NCBI GenBank assembly: GCA_030024065.1
Contig: JASEIE010000143.1
Location: forward strand, 1 to 9,687
Origin: Thermodesulfobacteriota bacterium
Lineage (GTDB): Bacteria > Desulfobacterota > BSN033 > UBA1163
Direction: 5' to 3'
Length of the DNA stretch: 9,687 nt
This document shows, in pieces, positions 1 to 6,649 of this stretch; position 1 is the first letter of the stretch; every line of letters starts with the position of its first letter. Both the position numbers and the translations under genes were made by a program. The notes below the pieces were generated by a model. That model saw only the letters and a list, made by a program, of their open reading frames with translations, was not told the DNA's origin and searched no databases.

Positions 1-1
1 G

Positions 2-571
2 TTTGGCCTCGAATGTCTGGCGATGAAGAAGGTCCGGGATGAGATGGGGCTGACCAATGTGAAGTTGATGATCCCGTTCTGCCGGACCGTAGAAGAGGGA
101 AGGATGGTTATCACGGAGATGAGGAAATACGGTTTGATACAGGGGCGAAACGACCTCGAGATCTATATGATGTGTGAAATCCCCAGCAATGTGATCCTGG
201 CAGATGAGTTCAGCGAGATTTTTGACGGATTTTCGATCGGTTCGAACGATCTAACCCAGCTCGTTTTGGGACTGGATCGCGATTCGGAGAAGGTCGCCCG
301 CCTCTTTGACGAGAGAGATCCTGCTGTCAAGAAGATGGTCCAGTGGGTAATCGAAAGGGTGAAGAAGAATGGCAAGAAAATCGGCATATGCGGACAGGCT
401 CCGAGCGATTATCCTGAGTTTGCTGAATTTTTAGTCCAGTGCAGAATTGACAGCATCTCCCTTAATCCGGATACGGTCATCAAGACCACGGAGAGAATCT
501 TGCAGGTCGAGAAAGAGCTGGGCATTCCCCGTCGAAAAGAGCCTGAACAGAAGAAGTTCACCGCAAATTAA
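2..571 (+). CDS. ppsA: Phosphoenolpyruvate synthase, C-terminal part (gene cut by left edge)
   Basis: PEP synthase converts pyruvate and ATP to PEP, AMP and phosphate, the first step of gluconeogenesis from pyruvate. The reading frame is open from base 2 ([10 protein letters not shown]...), so the ATG at 23 is internal and the true start lies outside the window. About 189 residues of a family usually near 750-850 residues are present, all from the C-terminal PEP-utilising TIM-barrel domain. Visible signatures are the MIPFCRT stretch, the [16 protein letters not shown] segment and the GICGQAPSD motif holding the catalytic cysteine of PEP-utilising enzymes. Pyruvate phosphate dikinase and enzyme I share this fold, but the [13 protein letters not shown] wording and the [17 protein letters not shown] ending fit PEP synthase best. 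The gene ends normally at TAA with no T-rich terminator behind it. Confidence 0.93.
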   Translation, partial: FGLECLAMKKVRDEMGLTNVKLMIPFCRTVEEGRMVITEMRKYGLIQGRNDLEIYMMCEIPSNVILADEFSEIFDGFSIGSNDLTQLVLGLDRDSEKVARLFDERDPAVKKMVQWVIERVKKNGKKIGICGQAPSDYPEFAEFLVQCRIDSISLNPDTVIKTTERILQVEKELGIPRRKEPEQKKFTAN

Positions 572-676
572 TAGGGTTTATACTTTATTAATAGCCTTAT
601 AATAATGGCTACATTGATTTATAAAATCCCTCCTAACCTCCCCTGCCTGTCGGTAGGCAGGGGGGAGATTTTCACA
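572..676. other. ppsA-queH intergenic gap
   Basis: This gap is A/T rich on its left side and carries a hairpin element on its right side. TATAAT at 598-603 matches a perfect -10 box, but the only upstream -35-like hexamer (TTTATA, 577-582) is weak and the spacing is just 15, so a queH promoter here is only possible. TAGCC and GGCTA flank the TATAAT region and could form a weak 5-bp stem. No terminator for ppsA is visible, so read-through from ppsA into queH cannot be excluded. Confidence 0.4.
623..672 (+). repeat. C/G-rich hairpin covering the queH ribosome binding site
   Basis: CCCCTGCCT (640-648) and AGGCAGGGG (655-663) form a perfect 9-bp stem around the loop GTCGGT. Further out, AAAATC (623-628) pairs with GATTTT (667-672), making a longer imperfect hairpin. 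The purine-rich 3' arm, GGGGGAG at 661-667, is also the only good ribosome binding site for the queH start at 677. The core belongs to the CCTGCC/GGCAGG palindrome family seen four more times in the window. Confidence 0.75.
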
Positions 677-1222
677 ATGATGTCTGCTCAAATGAAGATT
701 CTCCTCCACATCTGTTGTGCCAACTGTGCCATCTATCCCCTGGAGAACATGAGAGAGAAAGGGCATGAAGTGGTGGGATACTTTTTCAATCCCAACATTC
801 ACCCCTATCAGGAATATCAGAAACGATTGGAGTCACTCCGAAGATATTCAGGAGAGGTTGGGCTGGAGGTGGTCTATCGAGACGAATATCTGCTTGAAGA
901 GTTTTTAAGAAATGTATCCCATCGCTTAAAGGAGAGATGCCAGTACTGTTACTCCGTCCGTCTTGAAACCGCGGCCCGGGAGGCCAAAGAAAGACATTGC
1001 GACGGGTTTTCGACGACCCTTCTTCAGAGCACACAGCAGGATCACGACCTGATCAGGGAGACCGGGGAAAGATTCGCCAGGGAGGTCGGGATCTCTTTCT
1101 ATTATGAAGATTTTCGGCAAGGATGGAGAAAAGGGTTGGAAGTCTCGAAGGCCATGGGGTTGTACCGCCAGCAATACTGCGGCTGCATCTATAGCGAGAA
1201 AGAAAGATTTATGAAGAAGTGA
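677..1222 (+). CDS. queH: Epoxyqueuosine reductase QueH
   Basis: QueH (DUF208) carries out the last step of queuosine synthesis, reducing epoxyqueuosine to queuosine in the wobble position of tRNAs with GUN anticodons. It replaces the cobalamin-dependent QueG in many anaerobes. From the chosen start the protein has 181 residues, near the usual family length. The cysteine pattern of the family is intact: HICCANC (Cys13, Cys14, Cys17), CQYCY (Cys88, Cys91) and YCGCIYS (Cys168, Cys170), with an R/Y-rich central region. The frame is open back to an ATG at 605, but the extra 24 residues come from a repeat hairpin and resemble no QueH N-terminus. ATG 677 follows GGGGGAG with about 9 bases of spacing; ATG 680 and 692 are alternatives, 692 giving the classical MKILLHICC start. 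No other queuosine gene is in view. Confidence 0.92.
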   Translation: MMSAQMKILLHICCANCAIYPLENMREKGHEVVGYFFNPNIHPYQEYQKRLESLRRYSGEVGLEVVYRDEYLLEEFLRNVSHRLKERCQYCYSVRLETAAREAKERHCDGFSTTLLQSTQQDHDLIRETGERFAREVGISFYYEDFRQGWRKGLEVSKAMGLYRQQYCGCIYSEKERFMKK

Positions 1223-1273
1223 CTAAAATGAATGCTGTTCACATAAGCCGTTCGTGATGAGCCATTCGACTCA

Positions 1274-1306
1274 CCGTTCGTCCTGAGGCTCTCGAAGGAT
1301 GAACGG
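1274..1306. repeat. REP-like palindrome, CCGTTCGTCCT type
   Basis: CCGTTCGTCCT (1274-1284) is an inverted copy of AGGATGAACGG (1296-1306), matching at 10 of 11 positions around a short loop containing GAGGCTCTCGA. A further CCGTTCGT sits just upstream, near 1244. Sequences of this kind (CCGTTC...GAACGG with an inner TCGA) are widespread extragenic palindromes in bacteria; the family name is recalled, the pairing is seen. Confidence 0.75.
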
Positions 1307-1315
1307 CTCAATTTC

Positions 1316-1366
1316 TCACCCTTCGACCTGTCTGCCAGGCACAGGCAGGCAGGCTCAGGGTGAACG
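1316..1366. repeat. REP-like palindrome with a CCTGCC-type palindrome inside it
   Basis: TCACCCT (1316-1322) pairs with AGGGTGA (1357-1363), followed by ACGG as in the neighbouring REP unit. The expected short core of such a unit (TTCGACAGGCTCAGGG) is interrupted. CCTGTCTGCC (1327-1336) and GGCAGGCAGG (1344-1353) form their own stem, 9 of 10 positions plus one G-T. It therefore reads like a small palindrome inserted in the loop of a larger one. Confidence 0.65.
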
Positions 1367-1394
1367 GTCCTTCCCTAACTGAAAAGCATTGGAA

Positions 1395-1449
1395 CTAAAG
1401 TGCCTAAAATTAACTTTAGTCACTTTAGGCACTTGTAACTTTAGGCACT
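1395..1449. repeat. CTAAAGTG hairpin plus TTTAGGCACT direct repeat
   Basis: CTAAAGTGCCTAAA (1395-1408) pairs with TTTAGTCACTTTAG (1415-1428), 13 of 14 positions, over the 6-base loop ATTAAC. The 12-mer ACTTTAGGCACT occurs at 1422-1433 and again, exactly, at 1438-1449, and its inverse AGTGCCTAAA lies in the left arm, so alternative pairings exist. The second copy ends 3 bases before the AGGAG of the next gene. Confidence 0.75.
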
Positions 1450-1462
1450 CATAGGAGTTTCA

Positions 1463-1684
1463 ATGTTCGGATTGGGCGCGTTAGGCAAATTACTTATCCT
1501 TCTGGGCGTCTTTATTATATTGATTGGCCTGCTTCTGATGATCGGAGATAAGATTCCTTGGGTGGGAAAGCTTCCAGGGGATATCATTATCAAAAAAGAG
1601 AAGTTCAGTTTCTATTTTCCCATCACCACCTGCATCCTCATCAGCATCATTTTAACGTTATTGTTTGCACTGTTTCGGAAATAA
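1463..1684 (+). CDS. Small two-helix membrane protein, DUF2905 family
   Basis: This 73-residue protein has two hydrophobic segments, about residues 8-27 and 51-70, joined by a short polar stretch with GDKIPWVGKLPGDIIIKKEKFSFYFP. The LPGDI...FxFYFP wording is the hallmark of DUF2905, a family of roughly 60-75 residues with no known function, so the length is normal. It should be an inner membrane protein with both ends on the same side. AGGAG at 1453-1457, 5 bases before the ATG, supports the start. It stands alone, with a hairpin/T-run terminator just behind it and genes on the opposite strand beyond. Confidence 0.85.
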   Translation: MFGLGALGKLLILLGVFIILIGLLLMIGDKIPWVGKLPGDIIIKKEKFSFYFPITTCILISIILTLLFALFRK

Positions 1685-1700
1685 ATTTTTATGATTTTTT

Positions 1701-1762
1701 GTCATTCCTGCAGAAGCAGGAATCCATCTTTTTTTCTGGATTCCCGTTTTCACGGGAATGAC
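1701..1762. repeat. ATTCC-type inverted repeat (two nested hairpins)
   Basis: The left arm (1701-1726, starting GTCATTCCTGC) and right arm (1737-1762, ending CGGGAATGAC) are inverted copies matching at 20 of 26 positions. Each arm is itself a hairpin: ATTCCTGC-AGAA-GCAGGAAT on the left and ATTCCCGT-TTTC-ACGGGAAT on the right. Such GTCATTCC...GGAATGAC elements are common dispersed repeats and probable non-autonomous mobile elements. It sits between two convergent genes. Confidence 0.8.
1704..1735 (+). terminator. Hairpin plus T-run, likely terminator of the DUF2905 gene
   Basis: The perfect 8-bp stem ATTCCTGC/GCAGGAAT with loop AGAA is followed, after CCATC, by seven T residues (1729-1735). 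It lies 20 bases after the stop codon. Read on the minus strand the hairpin is followed by A residues, so it can only work for the plus-strand gene. Confidence 0.5.
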
Positions 1763-1784
1763 AGAACTGGAATCTTAAGGGGAT

Positions 1785-3101
1785 TTAGGTAACAATTTCT
1801 TTAAGGATCTCCACCATCATTTTCATTCCAAATCTCAAATTTTCCAGGGCAATCCGTTCATTATTTCCGTGTACTCTTACCAACTCCTCCTCTGTCAATC
1901 GAAAGGGGCAGAAGTCGTAGGTGATGATTCCGTTCTCCCTGAGGAAACGGCTGTCCGTTGCTCCGGGAAGAAGGAGGGGAATGACCGGGCAGCCCGGGTC
2001 ATTCTCAGCAGCAGATTTGTGAATGGCTTGAAAAAGATCGGTATCGAGAGGAGAGGGAGGCAAAGAACGACTCTCCGCAACCACCTCCACCTCAATTTCA
2101 TCCCCCAATCTCCTCTTGATTTCTTTTAGGAAGTCTTCTCTGGATGTATCCGGGAGAAGGCGGCAGTCGAGGGTGGCCGTGGATTCAGAGGGGATGACAT
2201 TGGCTTTGCTTCCACCCTGAAGAATGGTGAGGGAGATCGTGTTTCTCAGCATGGCATTATAGATAGGGTTGGAGGTCAACCAGATGGAGAAGGAAGGGTC
2301 GCTGAGTCCTTTTTCGATATCCTCAAAGAAACTTCTCTCATAGGAAGGCTGTTTCGGAGCCATCGCGGAAAAATATTCTTTCACCATGGGAAGGACATGG
2401 TAAGGGGGTTCCCATTTCGTGATTCCTTCCAGAGCGTTGACGAGCTTCACGTTGGGATTATCGGGATGGGGCATGGAGCCATGGCCTGGCCTGCCTCTCG
2501 CCTTTAACCTGAGATGGAAGATGACCTTCTGGCCGCTGGAGATCTCGCACCGGTCCGCCTCACCGGAGTCATTGAGAATGATATAACCCCCTTCATTGAG
2601 GGCATATTCCGATTCTTTTAAGGGAGGAACATTTTCCATGGCCCACTGGACTCCCCATCTTCCTCCGGTCTCCTCATCCGCTGTAGCGAAAAAGAAGATG
2701 TCCCTGGTTAAAGAGATCCGCTCTCTCTTCAGGATGAAGAGAACCATCATCTCCACAATCCCCATCGATTTATTATCCAGAGCTCCGCGGCCGTAGAGAT
2801 ATCCATCTTTAATGATTCCTTCAAAAGGGTCCACCTCCCAGCCTCCCTTCTCAACAGGGACGACATCGATATGGCTGAGAAGGAGGATGGGCTTCTTTGC
2901 TCCGCTTCCTTTCAGTGTGGCAAGAAGGCTTCCCCGACCAGGAGAGGGTTCAAAGATTTCGCAGGGGATGAATTCTTTATCGAAAATCTTTTTAAAGAAT
3001 TGTGCTCCTTCCATTTCATTGCCGGGAGGATTGATTGTTTCGATCCGGATATATTCCTGAAGATATTGCGTGGCTTCATTTAAGAGTTGATCATAGTCCA
3101 T
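1785..3101 (-). CDS. M20 family zinc peptidase (ArgE/DapE/aminoacylase-1 type)
   Basis: This is a cytoplasmic di-zinc hydrolase of the M20 family that cleaves amide bonds in dipeptides, N-acyl amino acids or similar small substrates; the exact substrate cannot be read from the sequence. From the chosen start it has 438 residues, normal for the family. The metal and catalytic residues are present: SHIDVVP (His77, Asp79), GRGALDNKS (Asp109), DEETGG (Glu143, Glu144), NEGG (Glu170) and the late RVHGNNE (His411). The small dimerisation/lid domain contains GRPGHGSMPHP. The EGG motif and the overall wording place it nearer carboxypeptidase S/aminoacylase-like members than true DapE or ArgE. The frame continues upstream to 3185, but that 28-residue extension is translated repeat DNA. 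GGAGGAG at 3108-3114, 6 bases before ATG 3101, fixes the start. It follows ade by 98 bases on the same strand. Confidence 0.9.
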   Translation of the reverse strand: MDYDQLLNEATQYLQEYIRIETINPPGNEMEGAQFFKKIFDKEFIPCEIFEPSPGRGSLLATLKGSGAKKPILLLSHIDVVPVEKGGWEVDPFEGIIKDGYLYGRGALDNKSMGIVEMMVLFILKRERISLTRDIFFFATADEETGGRWGVQWAMENVPPLKESEYALNEGGYIILNDSGEADRCEISSGQKVIFHLRLKARGRPGHGSMPHPDNPNVKLVNALEGITKWEPPYHVLPMVKEYFSAMAPKQPSYERSFFEDIEKGLSDPSFSIWLTSNPIYNAMLRNTISLTILQGGSKANVIPSESTATLDCRLLPDTSREDFLKEIKRRLGDEIEVEVVAESRSLPPSPLDTDLFQAIHKSAAENDPGCPVIPLLLPGATDSRFLRENGIITYDFCPFRLTEEELVRVHGNNERIALENLRFGMKMMVEILKEIVT

Positions 3102-3118
3102 ATCGAACTCCTCCAACT

Positions 3119-3197
3119 GCATAGCGCAAAGAGCATAGCGCATAGCGTTTATTTTTCGTTTCATTCCGCAACCCGAAATCCGCATTCCGAATTCGGG
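3119..3197. repeat. GCATAGCG repeats and CCGAATTCGG palindrome between ade and the peptidase gene
   Basis: GCATAGCG occurs three times (3119-3126, 3133-3140, 3140-3147). After a T-rich spacer come CCCGAA (3172-3177), which can pair with TTCGGG (3192-3197), and the perfect palindrome CCGAATTCGG (3187-3196). The whole gap between the two minus-strand genes is thus repeat sequence. No T-run follows on the minus strand, so it is not an intrinsic terminator, and transcription can plausibly continue from ade into the peptidase gene. Confidence 0.65.
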
Positions 3198-3199
3198 AT

Positions 3200-4924
3200 T
3201 CAGCCTTCTCCAAATACCGGCACGATCTTAAACTGGTTTACATCGACCAGTCCTTTATCCGTAAGTTTCAATTCAGGGATGACGGGCAAGGAGAGGAAAG
3301 AGAGGGTCATAAAAGGATCAGGAATGTTGCATCCGAGCCCTTTGGCCGCGTTGAGAAGCGATTTGAGCCGGCGATCCACTTCAACCACTGAGAAGTCTGT
3401 CATCAAGCCGGCAATGGGAAGGGGAAGGGAGGCCAAAACTTTCTCTTCCGAGACTATGGCGAGTCCTCCTCCCATCTTCTTGATCGTCGTCACCACTTTT
3501 AACATATCCTGATCGTTCGTTCCGACGATGACGAGGTTGTGTGAATCATGGGCGACTGTTGATCCAATGGCTCCCCTCTTCAATCCGAATCCCTGGACGA
3601 AACCGATTCCAATATTTCCTGTGGCCTGGTGCCTTTCCACCACCGCGATCTTGAGAATATCCTGCCGGAGATCAGGACAGGCTACCCCATCCTTCAAAAT
3701 AATGTTCTTTAGGACTTTTTTTGTGACGATCTGATCCGGGATGATCTGGATGACTTTGGCGAGGGCCTGGGCACTTCTAAGAAGGAGAGATTTCACATTG
3801 ACCGGCTTTATTCGAAGGGCTTGCTTTCGTTTAAATTTTACTGATGCAGATGGCACGATCGAACGGGAAAGCGTTTTCCCGTTTTCTGCAACCAGGATAC
3901 CATCTTTAAAAACTTTTTTGATCTGGAATCGACCCAAATGGTCAAAACTGACGAGATCAGCCCTGTATCCCGGAGCAATGGCACCGAGGTCGTCAAGCCT
4001 GAAATATTCTGCGGCATTGAGGGTGGCCATCTGGATGGCAATCATGGGATCCATTCCTCTCCGGACGGCCTGTCTCACCATGGAGTTGATATGACCTTCC
4101 TCAAGGAGTTCTTTCGGATGACGGTCATCTGTGACGAAGAAGAATCGCCTTGAGTTTTTTGAATTGACAAGAGGGAGGAGATCCTTGAGATTTCTTGCTG
4201 TGGTTCCTTCCCGGACCATGATATACATGCCGTTCTTTAGCTTCTCTTTTGCCTCTTTAAGGGTGGTGCATTCGTGGTCGGAGCGAATCCTTGCCGAGAG
4301 ATAGGCATAGAGCCCTTTTCCGGAGAGGCCAGGGGCGTGACCGTCAATTCTTCTTCCTTTTGCCATCTCGATCTTCTTCAGGACCTCTTGATCCCGGTAG
4401 ATCACGCCCGGGAAGTTCATCATCTCTGCCAATCCAATCACCCAGGGTTCTTTCAGAAGAGGCTTTAAATCTTTTGCCATCAGTGTTGCCCCGGAGGTTT
4501 CCATATGAGTGGCCGGGACGCAGGAGGGAATCATGATAAAGACATTGAGGGGAGTTCCTTTTGCCGATTCCGCGATGAAGCAAATGCCATCCGAGCCAAG
4601 GACGTTTGCGATTTCATGAGGATCGATCACGACTGTAGTTGTTCCATGAGGAAGAACAGCTCGGGCAAATTCAGGGACGGTGACCATGCTCGATTCAATA
4701 TGAACATGGCCGTCAATCAATCCCGGGCAGAGAAAATCGTCCTTCACATCGATCACTTTCCTGGCCGGATAATCCCCGAATCCAATGATCGTCCCATCGA
4801 AGATTGCCACATCCTTCTTTTCGATCTCCCCTGCAAAGACATTAACCACCCTTCCATTCTTGATCAGCAGATCCGCCATTCCTTCGCCCGAGGCAATACG
4901 TATTCTTTCTTCTAGCGATGTCAT
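3200..4924 (-). CDS. ade: Adenine deaminase
   Basis: Ade hydrolyses adenine to hypoxanthine and ammonia in purine salvage and use of adenine as a nitrogen source. The 574-residue length is typical of the bacterial Ade branch of the amidohydrolase superfamily. After a small N-terminal beta domain come PGLIDGHVHIESS (metal ligands His73, His75), DPHEIANVLG, GLAEMMNFPGV (Glu167), DGHAPGL (His196), SDHE (216-218) and TDDRHP (Asp266/Asp267, His269). The C-terminal Ade-specific domain shows GSTVAHDSHNLVIVGTN (454-470) and GGGLAIV. All expected motifs are intact. AAGGAGA at 4934-4940, 9 bases before the ATG, supports the start. It is the first gene of a probable unit with the M20 peptidase, and a TTGATT/TATGAA promoter candidate lies just upstream. 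Confidence 0.96.
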   Translation of the reverse strand: MTSLEERIRIASGEGMADLLIKNGRVVNVFAGEIEKKDVAIFDGTIIGFGDYPARKVIDVKDDFLCPGLIDGHVHIESSMVTVPEFARAVLPHGTTTVVIDPHEIANVLGSDGICFIAESAKGTPLNVFIMIPSCVPATHMETSGATLMAKDLKPLLKEPWVIGLAEMMNFPGVIYRDQEVLKKIEMAKGRRIDGHAPGLSGKGLYAYLSARIRSDHECTTLKEAKEKLKNGMYIMVREGTTARNLKDLLPLVNSKNSRRFFFVTDDRHPKELLEEGHINSMVRQAVRRGMDPMIAIQMATLNAAEYFRLDDLGAIAPGYRADLVSFDHLGRFQIKKVFKDGILVAENGKTLSRSIVPSASVKFKRKQALRIKPVNVKSLLLRSAQALAKVIQIIPDQIVTKKVLKNIILKDGVACPDLRQDILKIAVVERHQATGNIGIGFVQGFGLKRGAIGSTVAHDSHNLVIVGTNDQDMLKVVTTIKKMGGGLAIVSEEKVLASLPLPIAGLMTDFSVVEVDRRLKSLLNAAKGLGCNIPDPFMTLSFLSLPVIPELKLTDKGLVDVNQFKIVPVFGEG

Positions 4925-4950
4925 CTTGTCTTGTCTCCTTCCTAAATAGT

Positions 4951-4979
4951 TTCATATCAAATCTTTTACCCCCAATCAA
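4951..4979 (-). promoter_or_regulatory. Candidate sigma-70 promoter for ade
   Basis: On the minus strand, TTGATT (4979-4974) and TATGAA (4956-4951) are separated by exactly 17 bases, each matching 4 of 6 consensus positions. Transcription would begin near 4944, just before the AAGGAG ribosome binding site, giving a leader of about 20 bases. Confidence 0.35.
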
Positions 4980-5064
4980 GAACATTAAAGGGAAGGAATG
5001 ATCTTCGTTGACAGATCTCTTTTCTTTAGGGTATTTATGTGTAAACGTATTAACTATTCTTACG

Positions 5065-5210
5065 TGTCATTGCGAGCCCGGAGGGCGTGCCTTCACGCCG
5101 AAGTCCCTGCCTACGCCGAAACGCTTCGTGCAGGCAGGCGTTACGGCACGCAGGCGAAGCAATCTCGTTTCTTCTGGGATTGCTTCGTCGTTTCACTCCT
5201 CGCGATGGCA
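5065..5210. repeat. TGTCATTGCGAG-type palindromic element with nested CCTGCC palindrome
   Basis: TGTCATTGCGAG (5065-5076) and CTCGCGATGGCA (5199-5210) are inverted ends, 10 of 12 matching. Inside, CGAAGCAATC (5155-5164) and GATTGCTTCG (5178-5187) form a perfect 10-bp stem. The left half is enlarged by CCTGCCT (5106-5112) and AGGCAGG (5132-5138), which form another stem around GCCGAAACGCTTCGTG. Elements with these GTCATTGCGAG ends and GAAGCAATC cores are common dispersed repeats in bacteria; a MITE-like origin is inferred. Confidence 0.75.
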
Positions 5211-5235
5211 GACTATTTAATTGCGTTTGTATTAT

Positions 5236-5408
5236 CTAAATTGAGCGATTTTCTCGACAATGCAAGGAATTTCGGGCCAGGAGACCCGAAACTACCCTCT
5301 GTTTGATTTAACCCAACAGGGTAGTGGCAGGTCTCCTGACCTGCCATTGGGAGAGCTTCTAAAGTAGGCCGATAGAGAGATTTTGGCCAAATAAATCGCT
5401 CAATTTAG
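5236..5408. repeat. Structured block bounded by 16-bp perfect inverted repeats, upstream of serB
   Basis: CTAAATTGAGCGATTT (5236-5251) and its exact inverse (5393-5408) enclose three hairpins. A: TTTCGGG/CCCGAAA (5270-5276, 5285-5291). C: ACTACCC plus TGTT (5291-5303) with AACAGGGTAGT (5315-5325). B: TGGCAGGT/ACCTGCCA (5325-5332, 5339-5346). Loop A holds CAGGAG (5278-5283) and loop B holds CTCCTG (5333-5338), which are perfect complements. Alternatively CAGGAGACC (5278-5286) pairs with GGTCTCCTG (5330-5338), breaking A and B to form one long stem around C. It may be a non-autonomous mobile element, a structured leader of serB, or both. It matches no riboswitch class I recognise. Confidence 0.7.
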
Positions 5409-5422
5409 GTATTAGTAATTGA

Positions 5423-6649
5423 ATGGGGCAGACATTGCAACTATCTCCTCTCGCAAAGGAAAAGGATTTTTATGTCATCTCGGTGATCGGAGAAGACCAG
5501 GTGGGGCTTGTTTCAGAGGTAACCCAACTACTCTTCAAAAAGGGGTTGAACATTGTTGATATTGAGCAGACGGTGATTCATTCCCAGTTCACTATGGTCC
5601 TCCTCATCCAGCCCCTCACTCCTCGCTTTAATCCGATTCAACTCAAATCGGATCTCGGACGACTGGCCAAGAAACGAAAGATGAATATTACGGTAACCCC
5701 TCTCCATGAATTTAAAGGCTTGAGGCTGGCGGAGACCAAAAGGCCTTATGTCCTCACCATCCTCGGAACGGACCGGCCCGGGGTCGTGGCCGGCCTCTCT
5801 TCGATGTTTGCCAAACACCATTGCAATATCGAACGGATCAAGATGATTGCCAGGGGTGAACTCCTGGCCATGGAGATGTCTGTTGATCTCCGCGATGCCC
5901 ATTTCACCGCCCTGCGCATGGAAATTTCCGAAGTGGCAAAAAAGATAGGGATGGATATCGTCGTTCAGCCAGAGCCTATATTTAAGAAACGGAAAAAAGT
6001 GATCGTCTTTGATATGGATTCAACCATCGTGGACGGAGAGATCATTGATGAGTTGGCCAAGCTGGCTGGTGCAGAGGAAAAGGTGAAAGCCCTCACAGAG
6101 AGAGGAATGGGGGGTGAAATCGATTTTAACAAATCGCTCCGTATGAGGGTTTCCTTTTTGAGGGGGCTAAAAATCAAGAGTCTCGAATCCCTGGCTAAAA
6201 CATTCAAACTTATAAAGGGAAGCGAGGAATTGGTCGCTGCGTTAAAGGAGATGGGATTTAAGGTTGCCCTCATCAGCGGTGGTTTCACCTATTTTACCGA
6301 TGTCCTGAAGAAGAGACTGGGGTTTGATTATGCCTTTGGAAATAGGCTGGAGATGAAGAACGGTAAACTCACTGGAAGAATCAAAGGGAAGATCATCGAT
6401 GCCCGAAAAAAGGCTGAGATCATGGACGAGATCTGCCGAAAAGAGGGGATTACCCGAGATGAGGTGGTGGCGGTTGGAGATGGATCGAACGATCGGATCA
6501 TGCTGGCCAACGCAGGCCTCGGGATTGCCTTCAATGCGAAGGAGATTCTGAAGAAGGTGGCGGACGGAGCCATCACCAGGGATCATATGAAGGGAGTTCT
6601 TTATTGTCTGGGGATTTCGGACCTGGATATTAGAAAAGGAACGGAATAA
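5423..6649 (+). CDS. serB: Phosphoserine phosphatase with two N-terminal ACT domains
   Basis: SerB dephosphorylates O-phosphoserine to serine, the last step of serine synthesis. The 408-residue protein has ACT domain 1 at about 15-90 (VISVIGEDQVGLVSEV), ACT domain 2 at about 108-182 (VLTILGTDRPGVVAGL) and a HAD phosphatase domain from about 192. HAD motifs are complete: DMDST with nucleophile Asp197 and acid Asp199, SGGFTYF (Ser285), and GDGSNDRIML (Asp353, Asn356, Asp357). The two ACT domains, usually amino-acid-binding regulatory modules, resemble the ~400-residue mycobacterial SerB2 arrangement and suggest feedback by serine or another amino acid. No strong Shine-Dalgarno precedes ATG 5423 (only AGGT 12 bases upstream), yet the first ACT domain begins soon after it, so the start is reasonable. 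A hairpin starts at the base after the stop, and another HAD gene follows. Confidence 0.94.
   Translation: MGQTLQLSPLAKEKDFYVISVIGEDQVGLVSEVTQLLFKKGLNIVDIEQTVIHSQFTMVLLIQPLTPRFNPIQLKSDLGRLAKKRKMNITVTPLHEFKGLRLAETKRPYVLTILGTDRPGVVAGLSSMFAKHHCNIERIKMIARGELLAMEMSVDLRDAHFTALRMEISEVAKKIGMDIVVQPEPIFKKRKKVIVFDMDSTIVDGEIIDELAKLAGAEEKVKALTERGMGGEIDFNKSLRMRVSFLRGLKIKSLESLAKTFKLIKGSEELVAALKEMGFKVALISGGFTYFTDVLKKRLGFDYAFGNRLEMKNGKLTGRIKGKIIDARKKAEIMDEICRKEGITRDEVVAVGDGSNDRIMLANAGLGIAFNAKEILKKVADGAITRDHMKGVLYCLGISDLDIRKGTE

Larger units (their letters stand above)
1223..1462. other. queH-DUF2905 intergenic gap, filled with repeats
   Basis: This stretch of 240 bases has no credible gene. It holds two REP-like palindromes in tandem (about 1245-1366) and then a TTTAGGCACT hairpin and direct-repeat element (1395-1449) that runs up to the ribosome binding site of the next gene. 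No clear promoter hexamers were found. Confidence 0.7.
4980..5422. other. Divergent ade-serB intergenic region, rich in repeats
   Basis: No credible gene lies in these roughly 440 bases; open frames here run through repeat sequence and look like no protein. A perfect -35 hexamer TTGACA (5008-5013) points towards serB, with TATTTA 18 bases further on as a poor -10. Then come a TGTCATTGCGAG-type element (5065-5210) and a structured block closed by a 16-bp inverted repeat (5236-5408) that ends 14 bases before the serB start. If transcription starts near 5045, serB would have a leader of about 380 bases. Confidence 0.6.

Noticed and set aside
605..676. Longer queH frame starting at ATG 605
   Set aside because: The extra 24 residues are translated from the hairpin repeat, there is no ribosome binding site before 605, and QueH proteins begin close to the HICCANC motif.
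1240..1449. Possible CRISPR array after queH
   Set aside because: The repeats are palindromes of different sequence with irregular spacing; there are no uniform direct repeats with unique spacers.
1558..1761. Frame of 67 residues overlapping the DUF2905 gene
   Set aside because: Its second half is the ATTCC repeat and its first half overlaps a convincing membrane protein in another frame.
3102..3185. N-terminal extension of the M20 peptidase
   Set aside because: It is translated GCATAGCG repeat DNA, while a strong GGAGGAG sits correctly before ATG 3101.
3087..4915. Several long plus-strand frames opposite ade
   Set aside because: They are shadows of the intact adenine deaminase gene, whose motifs are complete on the minus strand.
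4998..5306. Open frame of 102 residues between ade and serB
   Set aside because: It runs through the TGTCATTGCGAG repeat and the start of the structured block, has no ribosome binding site and resembles no protein.
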